Origin: Siphonodentalium dalli
Taxonomy: Eukaryota > Mollusca > Scaphopoda > Gadilida > Siphonodentaliidae
Reading direction: 5' to 3'
Length of the DNA stretch: 64,000 nt
Assembly: GCA_032622095.1 (NCBI GenBank)
Contig: CP136064.1
Location: 183,192,209 to 183,256,208 of the forward strand
Positions 46,216 to 60,200 of the stretch are shown in pieces. The position numbers and the translations under genes were made by a program. The number at the start of each line of letters is the position of its first letter. The stretch's first letter is position 1. Under the pieces are notes generated by a model. It had not been told where the DNA came from. It made no database searches and saw nothing but the letters and a program-made list of their open reading frames with translations.

Positions 46216-48066
46216 CGAACTCTATATAACAAATGCTAAACCACAACACAATAAAGTTATTCTCAAAAGAAACCTCAGAAATGCAAATTGGGACAAATTT
46301 AGGGAATTAATCAACGCAAACATCGACAAGACAGAAATTAAATCTCCAAATGACATTGAGATGGCAGCCAAAACAATATCTGATATTATTAAGGATGCCA
46401 TTGACATAGCATGCCCAAAAAAGAAAATTAAGCAAAATACTTGGAGGGTATCAAGGGAAACATTAGATGTAATCCACCTTAAACGCAAAACATGCAGATT
46501 AATGCAAAAGCACCCCAAAGACTCAGAGTACAGAACCATGTATAATAACCTAACCAGACAAGTAAATAAAGCAGTTAAACGGGAAAAAAGGGAATCTTGG
46601 GAAAGGGTTACCACCGAACTTGGGGAAAGACAACTAGATGGGAAATTCTGGAAAACATTCAAAATTCTAACTAGCCAAGCCACCTCCAATAATAATGACA
46701 AACCGCTCAAAAACGAGGCCGACGAATCATTCACAAACAACAAAGACAAAGCCAAAAATTTTGCGACGTCATTACAAAACATCCACAAAACCCACCAGGG
46801 GGACCAATTTGATGGGAAATTCAGGAAAAAAGTCATTGAACATGTAAGACAATATAAACAAACTTACGGTTCCTTAAAATACCCCATACCAGAGGCAGAT
46901 GACAAGCATATACTGGCAACTCCCATCTCCTCCCTAGAAATTCAAGACTGCCTCAAGCGTGCGAAACCAAACAAAGCCCCACGGGACGACGAATTAACCT
47001 TCGGCATAATCAAACAAGGCCCCAAATCACTGTTCGATAGATTAGAACTAATATATAACAAATGTCTACAGCACGGATACTTCCTTAAATCCTGGAAATC
47101 CGCTATTGGGGTGATGATTCCAAAACCGGGCAAAGACCACAAAATAGCTACCAACTTTAGACCAATCAGCCTACTTCAGTGTATGGGTAAACTTTTTGAA
47201 AGAATCATCAGCACTAGATTATTATCCTACTTAGAGAACAAAAACTTTTTTAATAAATTTCAACGTGCATATCGTAAAGGCAAAGATGGAACCGAACACA
47301 TCTACAGAATAGTTGAAGATATGCGCACAGCATTGGGTCGTGATTGGGAGGGGGCCGCCATTTTCTTGGATGTAGAAAAGGCCTTTGACTCCGTGTGGCA
47401 CCATGGCCTTCGCTACAAACTAAAAACAACAACCGACATACCCACCAAAATGTTACGACTCATATCATCATTTCTCATGCACAGATCTATCAAAGTTAGG
47501 GTGGGCGACGAAATCTCAGACAATGTTGACCTCAAAGCAGGTACTCCTCAAGGGTAGGTCCTAAGCCCGCTACTTTTCCTAATATACGTCAATGACATCC
47601 CCCACAATCCACTTCATAACATACAAATATCACAATTTGCCGACGATCTGGGCCTTTGGACCACCGGGGGGGGGGGACCCCAAAACGTTGGAATTAAGAT
47701 TACAAAAACAACTTAATGACCTGGAAATATGGTGTTCCAAATGGCGCGTCAAACTCAACGCCAAAAAAACTCAGTTAATTGTATTTAGTAGAAAACATAC
47801 TAAAAGCAAACTAAATTTATCCATCTTTGGGGAAACTTTCGAACAAACCCAGGAAGCAACTCTATTAGGCAGAACCCTCGACAACAGATTATCTTTTCAC
47901 CCCCATATTAAAAACATTTCGACCAGGGCCTCCCAAAGAATTGGGCTATTAAGGATGCTCAGGGGCACCTCATGGGGACTCAATCCAGAAACCCTGATTA
48001 AACTTTATAAGCAATTTATACGACCAATTATGGAATATGGGGCAATAATAATAAATTATACAGAAT
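46216..48066 (+). pseudogene. LINE ORF2 reverse transcriptase, broken
   Basis: Palm motifs in order: AKPNKAPRDDELTFGII, NFRPISLLQCMGKLFERII, IFLDVEKAFDSVWHHGL and AGTPQG, then TAG at 47555, then VLSPLLFLIYVNDIP and QFADDLGLWT (FADD catalytic box). A G-run near 47666-47675 shifts the frame again, and the thumb/C-terminal part (WCSKWRVKLNAKKTQ; RPIMEYGA) runs to 48066. At least two stops and two homopolymer frameshifts: not functional. Confidence 0.85.
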
Positions 48067-48250
48067 AAAACATTAAGAATGGCCCTTCAGGAAAACATAC
48101 GTACCCCTATCAGAACGTTACATGATACAGCCGATATACCAACTATCCGCGTCAGATTACAAGTACTAGCCGCAAACAGTCTTATAAGATTACAAGGCAG
48201 TACTTTAGTCGACGAACTATAACTTAGGAAAACATTACTCACCAAAGACA

Positions 48251-49365
48251 AAACAAAAGCAGCTGGCCGGCGAGGCGAAGTTGGTTCTGGTTCACCGGAA
48301 TAAACCCCTCATTGGTCATGCCATCACTCCCCCCAATTCAACGAACACTTCCCAATCAACATAAACAAATAGACTTATCTCACAAAACTCATAAAACGCT
48401 AGGTCGATCAAGTTACTAACACAGTTCAATCAAAAGGAAAGTAAGTATACAAGTAGACATCACATTATCGAGTCAGCCCCACCAGGATGACATGTAATTA
48501 TGAATTATGTTTCAACAGGGCTCGATGAGACGTACTGCTCATCGACAGGATATCACAGTGAAATGGCCACGCCCTCTCTGCAGTAAAGCAAGCCCTCAAT
48601 AAAACCCACTGGTAATACTCAGCTTAAACAACCTATTGGGCATGTACTAACCCATGTATGCAATATCCGCAATATCGACCGTCTAACAAGACTAACATAA
48701 TATTAAAACGTAGGGTAGCGGGCTCCGGTCCTAGATGGCTCCTTGGGCGCTGATGAATGTCCTCGGGCGGCATAGATACCCTTTTGGTGGCCGTATTATA
48801 AGCCATTGAGTAATTATCACTTTCAAACAATCAATGACTAACCTGCTAACCTTAAAAAATATATATATATATATAAAATTATGCCACACACCAAATACAA
48901 TTTGTACGGGTGGGCGCAAGTAATAACGGAGCTTGCCTGTACACATTGTTTGTTGTTTGCCTGTGTGGCCGCAGTATAAGCTATCAATAATAATCTCCCT
49001 CAAACTGACTTACAATCACATACACAAATCTAAACATTCGACTGAAACCACACCCGTGCGTACATGAAGACATAACTACTAGCGATAACACTCGGTACCC
49101 AACCAACCTTCATAGTCATACCACCAACAGTCTGGCCTCAGCTGCGTCCTCATCCGTCCTCATCTGGGCATCACAACACAATCAGGTCAACGGGTTCTGA
49201 GACTCACACAGGAGTGTAAGGCGGGCATTGCACCATCGTGCGTTGGGGAGCACCGACCGACCTTAAGTCAACCGGCCGGCATTGCACACCCTTCCTAGAG
49301 TTGAGCCCGTAGTATAAGCCCGGAATACAACAGACTAAGGCAACGGAGTTCATGCATGCACTAAC
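48251..49365. other. Decayed LINE or other repeat DNA
   Basis: A motif TGGCCGTATTATAAGC..ATTATCACTTTCAAACAATC (about 48789) recurs loosely as TGGCCGCAGTATAAGC..AATCTCCCTCAAACTGAC (about 48965) and again as CGTAGTATAAGCCCGG (about 49309), suggesting a degenerate repeat or LINE 5' UTR monomers. Nothing coding is supported. Confidence 0.35.
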
Positions 49366-49675
49366 ATGGACACTAGTTCACAACAAACCACTAATAAAAA
49401 GATATCAACTAAGTTAAACAAACAGAACTCGTATTACAATCAAGGTAAGTCTTCTCGCTGGTCCGCTTTTGGAATGGGGAGGGGGGCTTTGCTTCCTGCT
49501 AGGGTGGCATGTAACCCATACTCCACAAGCAAGCATAAAATGACTAGAAAACAACCAAACTCAACAAACGCTCTTCAGCGGAACTATATCACTCAACCGT
49601 GGGTTGTAGGAGAGGGCTTACAGCCCTTTCAAATCTTCCCGGGGGGATCTTCCCAAACCCAAACTCCAAACTCTC
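49366..49675 (+). pseudogene. Open frame, possibly the N-terminal part of a LINE ORF1
   Basis: Starts MDTSSQQTTNKKISTKLN and is Gln/Ser/Asn/basic-rich, without a known domain. Its place after possible LINE 5' UTR repeats and its abrupt end at the second hAT copy suggest an ORF1 start. The assignment is a guess from context. Confidence 0.25.
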
Positions 49676-49861
49676 CTCATTTATAGCGAATGTCTATGAA
49701 TCCACAGCCACACAATCACCATCAGCAAGTGATCAACAACCTTCTAGGATCTTTCAGTATGCAAAAACATCGGTCAAGAATGCCAAAGCATTGAAGATAG
49801 TTAGCAAAGTTCACAAATCTCTTATATCATTCCAATTTCTAGAAGATCAACCCCGACTACA
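49676..49861 (+). pseudogene. Second copy of the hAT transposase exon fragment
   Basis: Nearly identical to 44918-45099, starting at the TCATTTATAG acceptor region and ending inside the codons for QPRLQ, where the satellite array begins. The few differences (for example TCTTATATC against TCTGATATC) show it is a fairly recent duplicate. Confidence 0.8.
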
Positions 49862-50312
49862 GGTTACACTGGTGTAAATAAGGTTCCGAGCGACATCTAG
49901 CGGATGCGGGAGGAATATATAGGAGAGAATAAAATAGACACTGGGCCATGATTGGTCAATAGCCTTGTGTGCTTTTCACATAAAAAAATCATCACACCTC
50001 TTCCCTATGATTTCCCATAGGTAAAATAACAATTGGCACAGGAATTAACCCTTTGTAGTGAAGTTTGAATTTTTTGGTGTGGTCTACAATATGACTGTAT
50101 TTTTTTATGCGGCTCTGACACTAGTTACGAAAACATAAGATTTAAAGGCGAATTCCCTGCTAGACAGACATGATTTTTTTGTGTAAAAAGTTTCCCAAAA
50201 TGTCAATTTTTCAGATTTAAAGAAAATTTTGGCCCCAACATTTATATTGCCAACACTATACGCTAAAACGTTAGCACGGAGGCCTATGGAAAACATTTAC
50301 ACCAGTGTAACC
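49862..50312. mobile_element. 451-bp TIR element (MITE) at the head of each satellite unit
   Basis: GGTTACACTGGTGTAAAT at the left and ATTTACACCAGTGTAACC at the right are perfect inverted repeats. In interior units the inversion extends by CTTTA/TAAAG, which can be read as a TA target duplication in longer inverted flanks. It recurs every 1353 bp (51215-51665, 52568-53018, and so on). No coding frame. The first unit starts exactly at this terminus. Confidence 0.85.
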
Positions 50313-51214
50313 TAAAGGGAAAATATAGCTTTTTATCATTTTTGATTCCTGTGAGTCACTTTAAAGCATTTTAATGCATTTTACAGAGCCTGGTCTTTCA
50401 GTCCAATGAATATCTCATGCTTGGTGTGGCTATTCTTGCTGCTGATGTCTTCTTTCACTAACATCAGCCAAAAAAATAGTAAGATTTTTCATAAAAAATG
50501 CCAATTTTTCAAGGTATTTTCAAAAATTTTCAAGGTGGTAATAGTCACATGATAATGCAAATGACCCATAACATGAGCATGTCAACGACACATATATCAA
50601 TTGTTATAAGAACCTAATCTAACAAGTATTTTGGATTTTATAGCCAGTGATATACAGATATATATCATAAAAGTGTGTCATTTCCACTGGTGGGTATGGT
50701 CATTTGAAGGTTAATAGCACTAAAACTTGGACACATTTAAGAAAATGCTTCAGCAATTCAAAGAGAGCATATCTTTATTCAACTAATTCAATATACACCC
50801 ACATCCAGTTATCTTGGATCACCCTTGCAGACCTGAAAATGTCATATTTTATTCTTCAATGTGCTGATAAAGTCATGCGCTTGATGCTCAGCTGATCAGA
50901 TCTGGACTCAATGACCTCACATCACCATAAGTTCTCTCATGGAAAGAATATTGTACAGTCTTCCACAGCTGATCCAAGTTTGCAACACCAGACCCCTAAA
51001 ACTGAGTGAAAATAGGGCCTGAACATGACTGGTGGTGGAAAATTGTGCTTTTTTGATGAATAATTTGTTAAAGGGGGTGGGGTTAAATTGTGTGTGATAA
51101 ATAAAGAACCACAGAAGTGATATTGTTTTTGAACACATTTTTTCCATTGACGGGCAATTCTGAAGAAATGTAGGGAGTTACAATTATTCCGCGAAAAAGC
51201 GGGCTATCGCTTTA
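50313..51214. repeat. Spacer part of the satellite unit (about 902 bp)
   Basis: Unique DNA between successive TIR elements: AT-rich, with AAATTTTCAAGG-type short repeats and a GCGAAAAAGCGGGC palindromic patch just before the next unit. No gene, RNA or known repeat recognised. Same order in all units. Confidence 0.7.
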
Positions 51215-54200
51215 GGTTACACTGGTGTAAATAAGGTTCCGAGCGACATCTAGCGGATGCGGGAGGAATATATAGGAGAGAATAAAATAGACACTGGGCC
51301 ATGATTGGTCAATAGCCTTGTGTGCTTTTCACTTAAAAAAATCATCACACCTCTTCCCTATGATTTCCCATAGGTAAAATAACAATTGGCACAGGAATTA
51401 ACCCTTTGTAGTGAAGTTTGAATTTTTTGGTGTGGTCTAAAATATGACTGTATTTTTGTATGCGGTTCTGACACTAGTTACGAAAACATAAGATTTAAAG
51501 GCGAATTCCCTGCTAGACAGACATGATTTTTTTGTGTAAAAAGTTTCCCAAAATGTCAATTTTTCAGATTTAAAGAAAATTTTGGCCCCAACATTTATAT
51601 TGCCAACACTATACGCTAAAACGTTAGCACTGAGGCCTATGGAAAACATTTACACCAGTGTAACCTAAAGGGAAAATATAGCTATTTATCATTTTTGATT
51701 CCTGGGAGTCACTTTAAAGCATTTTAATGCATTTTACAGAGCCTGGTCTTTCAGTCCAATGAATATCTCATGCTTGGTGTGGCTATTCTTGCTGCTGATG
51801 TCTTCTTTCACTAACATCAGCCAAAAAAATAGTAAGATTTTTCATAAAAAATGCCAATTTTTCAAGGTATTTTCAAAATTTTTCAAGGTGGTAATAGTCA
51901 CATGATAATGCAAATGACCCATAACATGAGCATGTCAACGACACATATATCAATTGTTATAAGAACCTAATCTAACAAGTATTTTGGATTTTATAGCCAG
52001 TGATATACAGATATATATCATAAAAGTGTGTCATTTCCACTGGTGGGTATGGTCATTTGAAGGTTAATAGCACTAAAACTTGGACACATTTAAGAAAATG
52101 CTTCAGCAATTCAAAGAGAGCATATCTTTATTCAACTAATTCAATATACACCCACATCCAGTTATCTTGGATCACCCTTGCAGACCTGAAAATGTCATAT
52201 TTTATTCTTCAATGTGCTGATAAAGTCATGCGCTTGATGCTCAGCTGATCAGATCTGGACTCAATGACCTCACATCACCATAAGTTCTCTCATGGAAAGA
52301 ATATTGTACAGTCTTCCACAGCTGATCCAAGTTTGCAACACCAGACCCCTAAAACTGAGTGAAAATGGGGCCTGAACATGACTGGTGGTGGAAAATTGTG
52401 CTTTTTTGATGAATAATTTGTTAAAGGGGGTGGGGTTAAATTGTGTGTGATAAATAAAGAACCACAGAAGTGATATTGTTTTTGAACACATTTTTTCCAT
52501 TGACGGGCAATTCTGAAGAAATGTAGGGAGTTACAATTATTCCGCGAAAAAGCGGGCTATCGCTTTAGGTTACACTGGTGTAAATAAGGTTCCGAGCGAC
52601 ATCTAGCGGATGCGGGAGGAATATATAGGAGAGAATAAAATAGACACTGGGCCATGATTGGTCAATAGCCTTGTGTGCTTTTCACATAAAAAAATCATCA
52701 CACCTCTTCCCTATGATTTCCCATAGGTAAAATAACAATTGGCACAGGAATTAACCCTTTGTAGTGAAGTTTGAATTTTTTGGTGTGGTCTACAATATGA
52801 CTGTATTTTTTTATGCGGCTCTGACACTAGTTACGAAAACATAAGATTTAAAGGCGAATTCCCTGCTAGACAGACATGATTTTTTTGTGTAAAAAGTTTC
52901 CCAAAATGTCAATTTTTCAGATTTAAAGAAAATTTTGGCCCCAACATTTATATTGCCAACACTATACGCTAAAACGTTAGCACGGAGGCCTATGGAAAAC
53001 ATTTACACCAGTGTAACCTAAAGGGAAAATATAGCTTTTTATCATTTTTGATTCCTGTGAGTCACTTTAAAGCATTTTAATGCATTTTACAGAGCCTGGT
53101 CTTTCAGTCCAATGAATATCTCATGCTTGGTGTGGCTATTCTTGCTGCTGATGTCTTCTTTCACTAACATCAGCCAAAAAAATAGTAAGATTTTTCATAA
53201 AAAATGCCAATTTTTCAAGGTATTTTCAAAAAATTTCAAGGTGGTAATAGTCACATGATAATGCAAATGACCCATAACATGAGCATGTCAACGACACATA
53301 TATCAATTGTTATAAGAACCTAATCTAACAAGTATTTTGGATTTTATAGCCAGTGATATACAGATATATATCATAAAAGTGTGTCATTTCCACTGGTGGG
53401 TATGGTCATTTGAAGGTTAATAGCACTAAAACTTGGACACATTTAAGAAAATGCTTCAGCAATTCAAAGAGAGCATATCTTTATTCAACTAATTCAATAT
53501 ACACCCACATCCAGTTATCTTGGATCACCCTTGCAGACCTGAAAATGTCATATTTTATTCTTCAATGTGCTGATAAAGTCATGCGCTTGATGCTCAGCTG
53601 ATCAGATCTGGACTCAATGACCTCACATCACCATAAGTTCTCTCATGGAAAGAATATTGTACAGTCTTCCACAGCTGATCCAAGTTTGCAACACCAGACC
53701 CCTAAAACTGAGTGAAAATGGGGCCTGAACATGACTGGTGGTGGAAAATTGTGCTTTTTTGATGAATAATTTGTTAAAGGGGGTGGGGTTAAATTGTGTG
53801 TGATAAATAAAGAACCACAGAAGTGATATTGTTTTTGAACACATTTTTTCCATTGACGGGCAATTCTGAAGAAATGTAGGGAGTTACAATTATTCCGCGA
53901 AAAAGCGGGCTATCGCTTTAGGTTACACTGGTGTAAATAAGGTTCCGAGCGACATCTAGCGGATGCGGGAGGAATATATAGGAGAGAATAAAATAGACAC
54001 TGGGCCATGATTGGTCAATAGCCTTGTGTGCTTTTCACTTAAAAAAATCATCACACCTCTTCCCTATGATTTCCCATAGGTAAAATAACAATTGGCACAG
54101 GAATTAACCCTTTGTAGTGAAGTTTGAATTTTTTGGTGTGGTCTAAAATATGACTGTATTTTTGTATGCGGTTCTGACACTAGTTACGAAAACATAAGAT

Positions 54201-57200
54201 TTAAAGGCGAATTCCCTGCTAGACAGACATGATTTTTTTGTGTAAAAAGTTTCCCAAAATGTCAATTTTTCAGATTTAAAGAAAATTTTGGCCCCAACAT
54301 TTATATTGCCAACACTATACGCTAAAACGTTAGCACTGAGGCCTATGGAAAACATTTACACCAGTGTAACCTAAAGGGAAAATATAGCTTTTTATCATTT
54401 TTGATTCCTGGGAGTCACTTTAAAGCATTTTAATGCATTTTACAGAGCCTGGTCTTTCAGTCCAATGAATATCTCATGCTTGGTGTGGCTATTCTTGCTG
54501 CTGATGTCTTCTTTCACTAACATCAGCCAAAAAAATAGTAAGATTTTTCATAAAAAATGCCAATTTTTCAAGGTATTTTCAAAAAATTTCAAGGTGGTAA
54601 TAGTCACATGATAATGCAAATGACCCATAACATGAGCATGTCAACGACACATATATCAATTGTTATAAGAACCTAATCTAACAAGTATTTTGGATTTTAT
54701 AGCCAGTGATATACAGATATATATCATAAAAGTGTGTCATTTCCACTGGTGGGTATGGTCATTTGAAGGTTAATAGCACTAAAACTTGGACACATTTAAG
54801 AAAATGCTTCAGCAATTCAAAGAGAGCATATCTTTATTCAACTAATTCAATATACACCCACATCCAGTTATCTTGGATCACCCTTGCAGACCTGAAAATG
54901 TCATATTTTATTCTTCAATGTGCTGATAAAGTCATGCGCTTGATGCTCAGCTGATCAGATCTGGACTCAATGACCTCACATCACCATAAGTTCTCTCATG
55001 GAAAGAATATTGTACAGTCTTCCACAGCTGATCCAAGTTTGCAACACCAGACCCCTAAAACTGAGTGAAAATGGGGCCTGAACATGACTGGTGGTGGAAA
55101 ATTGTGCTTTTTTGATGAATAATTTGTTAAAGGGGGTGGGGTTAAATTGTGTGTGATAAATAAAGAACCACAGAAGTGATATTGTTTTTGAACACATTTT
55201 TTCCATTGACGGGCAATTCTGAAGAAATGTAGGGAGTTACAATTATTCCGCGAAAAAGCGGGCTATCGCTTTAGGTTACACTGGTGTAAATAAGGTTCCG
55301 AGCGACATCTAGCGGATGCGGGAGGAATATATAGGAGAGAATAAAATAGACACTGGGCCATGATTGGTCAATAGCCTTGTGTGCTTTTCACATAAAAAAA
55401 TCATCACACCTCTTCCCTATGATTTCCCATAGGTAAAATAACAATTGGCACAGGAATTAACCCTTTGTAGTGAAGTTTGAATTTTTTGGTGTGGTCTACA
55501 ATATGACTGTATTTTTTTATGCGGCTCTGACACTAGTTACGAAAACATAAGATTTAAAGGCGAATTCCCTGCTAGACAGACATGATTTTTTTGTGTAAAA
55601 AGTTTCCCAAAATGTCAATTTTTCAGATTTAAAGAAAATTTTGGCCCCAACATTTATATTGCCAACACTATACGCTAAAACGTTAGCACGGAGGCCTATG
55701 GAAAACATTTACACCAGTGTAACCTAAAGGGAAAATATAGCTTTTTATCATTTTTGATTCCTGTGAGTCACTTTAAAGCATTTTAATGCATTTTACAGAG
55801 CCTGGTCTTTCAGTCCAATGAATATCTCATGCTTGGTGTGGCTATTCTTGCTGCTGATGTCTTCTTTCACTAACATCAGCCAAAAAAATAGTAAGATTTT
55901 TCATAAAAAATGCCAATTTTTCAAGGTATTTTCAAAAAATTTCAAGGTGGTAATAGTCACATGATAATGCAAATGACCCATAACATGAGCATATCAACGA
56001 CACATATATCAATTGTTATAAGAACCTAATCTAACAAGTATTTTGGATTTTATAGCCAGTGATATACAGATATATATCATAAAAGTGTGTCATTTCCACT
56101 GGTGGGTATGGTCATTTGAAGGTTAATAGCACTAAAACTTGGACACATTTAAGAAAATGCTTCAGCAATTCAAAGAGAGCATATCTTTATTCAACTAATT
56201 CAATATACACCCACATCCAGTTATCTTGGATCACCCTTGCAGACCTGAAAATGTCATATTTTATTCTTCAATGTGCTGATAAAGTCATGCGCTTGATGCT
56301 CAGCTGATCAGATCTGGACTCAATGACCTCACATCACCATAAGTTCTCTCATGGAAAGAATATTGTACAGTCTTCCACAGCTGATCCAAGTTTGCAACAC
56401 CAGACCCCTAAAACTGAGTGAAAATGGGGCCTGAACATGACTGGTGGTGGAAAATTGTGCTTTTTTGATGAATAATTTGTTAAAGGGGGTGGGGTTAAAT
56501 TGTGTGTGATAAATAAAGAACCACAGAAGTGATATTGTTTTTGAACACATTTTTTCCATTGACGGGCAATTCTGAAGAAATGTAGGGAGTTACAATTATT
56601 CCGCGAAAAAGCGGGCTATCGCTTTAGGTTACACTGGTGTAAATAAGGTTCCGAGCGACATCTAGCGGATGCGGGAGGAATATATAGGAGAGAATAAAAT
56701 AGACACTGGGCCATGATTGGTCAATAGCCTTGTGTGCTTTTCACATAAAAAAATCATCACACCTCTTCCCTATGATTTCCCATAGGTAAAATAACAATTG
56801 GCACAGGAATTAACCCTTTGTAGTGAAGTTTGAATTTTTTGGTGTGGTCTACAATATGACTGTATTTTTTTATGCGGCTCTGACACTAGTTACGAAAACA
56901 TAAGATTTAAAGGCGAATTCCCTGCTAGACAGACATGATTTTTTTGTGTAGAAAGTTTCCCAAAATGTCAATTTTTCAGATTTAAAGAAAATTTTGGCCC
57001 CAACATTTATATTGCCAACACTATACGCTAAAACGTTAGCACGGAGGCCTATGGAAAACATTTACACCAGTGTAACCTAAAGGGAAAATATAGCTTTTTA
57101 TCATTTTTGATTCCTGTGAGTCACTTTAAAGCATTTTAATGCATTTTACAGAGCCTGGTCTTTCAGTTCAATGAATATCTCATGCTTGGTGTGGCTATTC

Positions 57201-60200
57201 TTGCTGCTGATGTCTTCTTTCACTAACATCAGCCAAAAAAATAGTAAGATTTTTCATAAAAAATGCCAATTTTTCAAGGTATTTTCAAAAAATTTCAAGG
57301 TGGTAATAGTCACATGATAATGCAAATGACCCATAACATGAGCATGTCAACGACACATATATCAATTGTTATAAGAACCTAATCTAACAAGTATTTTGGA
57401 TTTTATAGCCAGTGATATACAGATATATATCATAAAAGTGTGTCATTTCCACTGGTGGGTATGGTCATTTGAAGGTTAATAGCACTAAAACTTGGACACA
57501 TTTAAGAAAATGCTTCAGCAATTCAAAGAGAGCATATCTTTATTCAACTAATTCAATATACACCCACATCCAGTTATCTTGGATCACCCTTGCAGACCTG
57601 AAAATGTCATATTTTATTCTTCAATGTGCTGATAAAGTCATGCGCTTGATGCTCAGCTGATCAGATCTGGACTCAATGACCTCACATCACCATAAGTTCT
57701 CTCATGGAAAGAATATTGTACAGTCTTCCACAGCTGATCCAAGTTTGCAACACCAGACCCCTAAAACTGAGTGAAAATGGGGCCTGAACATGACTGGTGG
57801 TGGAAAATTGTGCTTTTTTGATGAATAATTTGTTAAAGGGGGTGGGGTTAAATTGTGTGTGATAAATAAAGAACCACAGAAGTGATATTGTTTTTGAACA
57901 CATTTTTTCCATTGACGGGCAATTCTGAAGAAATGTAGGGAGTTACAATTATTCCGCGAAAAAGCGGGCTATCGCTTTAGGTTACACTGGTGTAAATAAG
58001 GTTCCGAGCGACATCTAGCGGATGCGGGAGGAATATATAGGAGAGAATAAAATAGACACTGGGCCATGATTGGTCAATAGCCTTGTGTGCTTTTCACATA
58101 AAAAAATCATCACACCTCTTCCCTATGATTTCCCATAGGTAAAATAACAATTGGCACAGGAATTAACCCTTTGTAGTGAAGTTTGAATTTTTTGGTGTGG
58201 TCTACAATATGACTGTATTTTTTTATGCGGCTCTGACACTAGTTACGAAAACATAAGATTTAAAGGCGAATTCCCTGCTAGACAGACATGATTTTTTTGT
58301 GTAAAAAGTTTCCCAAAATGTCAATTTTTCAGATTTAAAGAAAATTTTGGCCCCAACATTTATATTGCCAACACTATACGCTAAAACGTTAGCACGGAGG
58401 CCTATGGAAAACATTTACACCAGTGTAACCTAAAGGGAAAATATAGCTTTTTATCATTTTTGATTCCTGTGAGTCACTTTAAAGCATTTTAATGCATTTT
58501 ACAGAGCCTGGTCTTTCAGTCCAATGAATATCTCATGCTTGGTGTGGCTATTCTTGCTGCTGATGTCTTCTTTCACTAACATCAGCCAAAAAAATAGTAA
58601 GATTTTTCATAAAAAATGCCAATTTTTCAAGGTATTTTCAAAAATTTTCAAGGTGGTAATAGTCACATGATAATGCAAATGACCCATAACATGAGCATGT
58701 CAACGACACATATATCAATTGTTATAAGAACCTAATCTAACAAGTATTTTGGATTTTATAGCCAGTGATATACAGATATATATCATAAAAGTGTGTCATT
58801 TCCACTGGTGGGTATGGTCATTTGAAGGTTAATAGCACTAAAACTTGGACACATTTAAGAAAATGCTTCAGCAATTCAAAGAGAGCATATCTTTATTCAA
58901 CTAATTCAATATACACCCACATCCAGTTATCTTGGATCACCCTTGCAGACCTGAAAATGTCATATTTTATTCTTCAATGTGCTGATAAAGTCATGCGCTT
59001 GATGCTCAGCTGATCAGATCTGGACTCAATGGCCTCACATCACCATAAGTTCTCTCATGGAAAGAATATTGTACAGTCTTCCACAGCTGATCCAAGTTTG
59101 CAACACCAGACCCCTAAAACTGAGTGAATATGGGGCCTGAACATGACTGGTGGTGGAAAATTGTGCTTTTTTGATGAATAATTTGTTAAAGGGGGTGGGG
59201 TTAAATTGTGTGTGATAAATAAAGAACCACAGAAGTGATATTGTTTTTGAACACATTTTTTCCATTGACGGGCAATTCTGAAGAAATGTAGGGAGTTACA
59301 ATTATTCCGCGAAAAAGCGGGCTATCGCTTTAGGTTACACTGGTGTAAATAAGGTTCCGAGCGACATCTAGCGGATGCGGGAGGAATATATAGGAGAGAA
59401 TAAAATAGACACTGGGCCATGATTGGTCAATAGCCTTGTGTGCTTTTCACTTAAAAAAATCATCACACCTCTTCCCTATGATTTCCCATAGGTAAAATAA
59501 CAATTGGCACAGGAATTAACCCTTTGTAGTGAAGTTTGAATTTTTTGGTGTGGTCTAAAATATGACTGTATTTTTGTATGCGGTTCTGACACTAGTTACG
59601 AAAACATAAGATTTAAAGGCGAATTCCCTGCTAGACAGACATGATTTTTTTGTGTAAAAAGTTTCCCAAAATGTCAATTTTTCAGATTTAAAGAAAATTT
59701 TGGCCCCAACATTTATATTGCCAACACTATACGCTAAAACGTTAGCACTGAGGCCTATGGAAAACATTTACACCAGTGTAACCTAAAGGGAAAATATAGC
59801 TTTTTATCATTTTTGATTCCTGGGAGTCACTTTAAAGCATTTTAATGCATTTTACAGAGCCTGGTCTTTCAGTCCAATGAATATCTCATGCTTGGTGTGG
59901 CTATTCTTGCTGCTGATGTCTTCTTTCACTAACATCAGCCAAAAAAATAGTAAGATTTTTCATAAAAAATGCCAATTTTTCAAGGTATTTTCAAAATTTT
60001 TCAAGGTGGTAATAGTCACATGATAATGCAAATGACCCATAACATGAGCATGTCAACGACACATATATCAATTGTTATAAGAACCTAATCTAACAAGTAT
60101 TTTGGATTTTATAGCCAGTGATATACAGATATATATCATAAAAGTGTGTCATTTCCACTGGTGGGTATGGTCATTTGAAGGTTAATAGCACTAAAACTTG

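Larger units (their letters stand above)
45160..48250 (+). mobile_element. Degenerate I/Jockey-type LINE, 5'-truncated in ORF1
   Basis: It comprises the C-terminal part of an ORF1-like protein (to 45514), an APE endonuclease, and an RT with FADD box in several broken frames, followed by a decayed 3' part. It begins within hAT DNA. GC content is higher than in the surrounding sequence. A clear 3' end or target duplication was not found; the end coordinate is approximate. Confidence 0.75.

Noticed and set aside
50704-50895. 63-76-codon frames repeated in every satellite unit
   Set aside because: Repetition reflects the array; starts are non-ATG or weak, no domain is recognisable, and both strands are equally open.
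51185-51205. CENP-B-box-like sequence in the satellite (TTCCGCGAAAAAGCGGG)
   Set aside because: The TTCG core and the spacing to CGGG do not fit the box.
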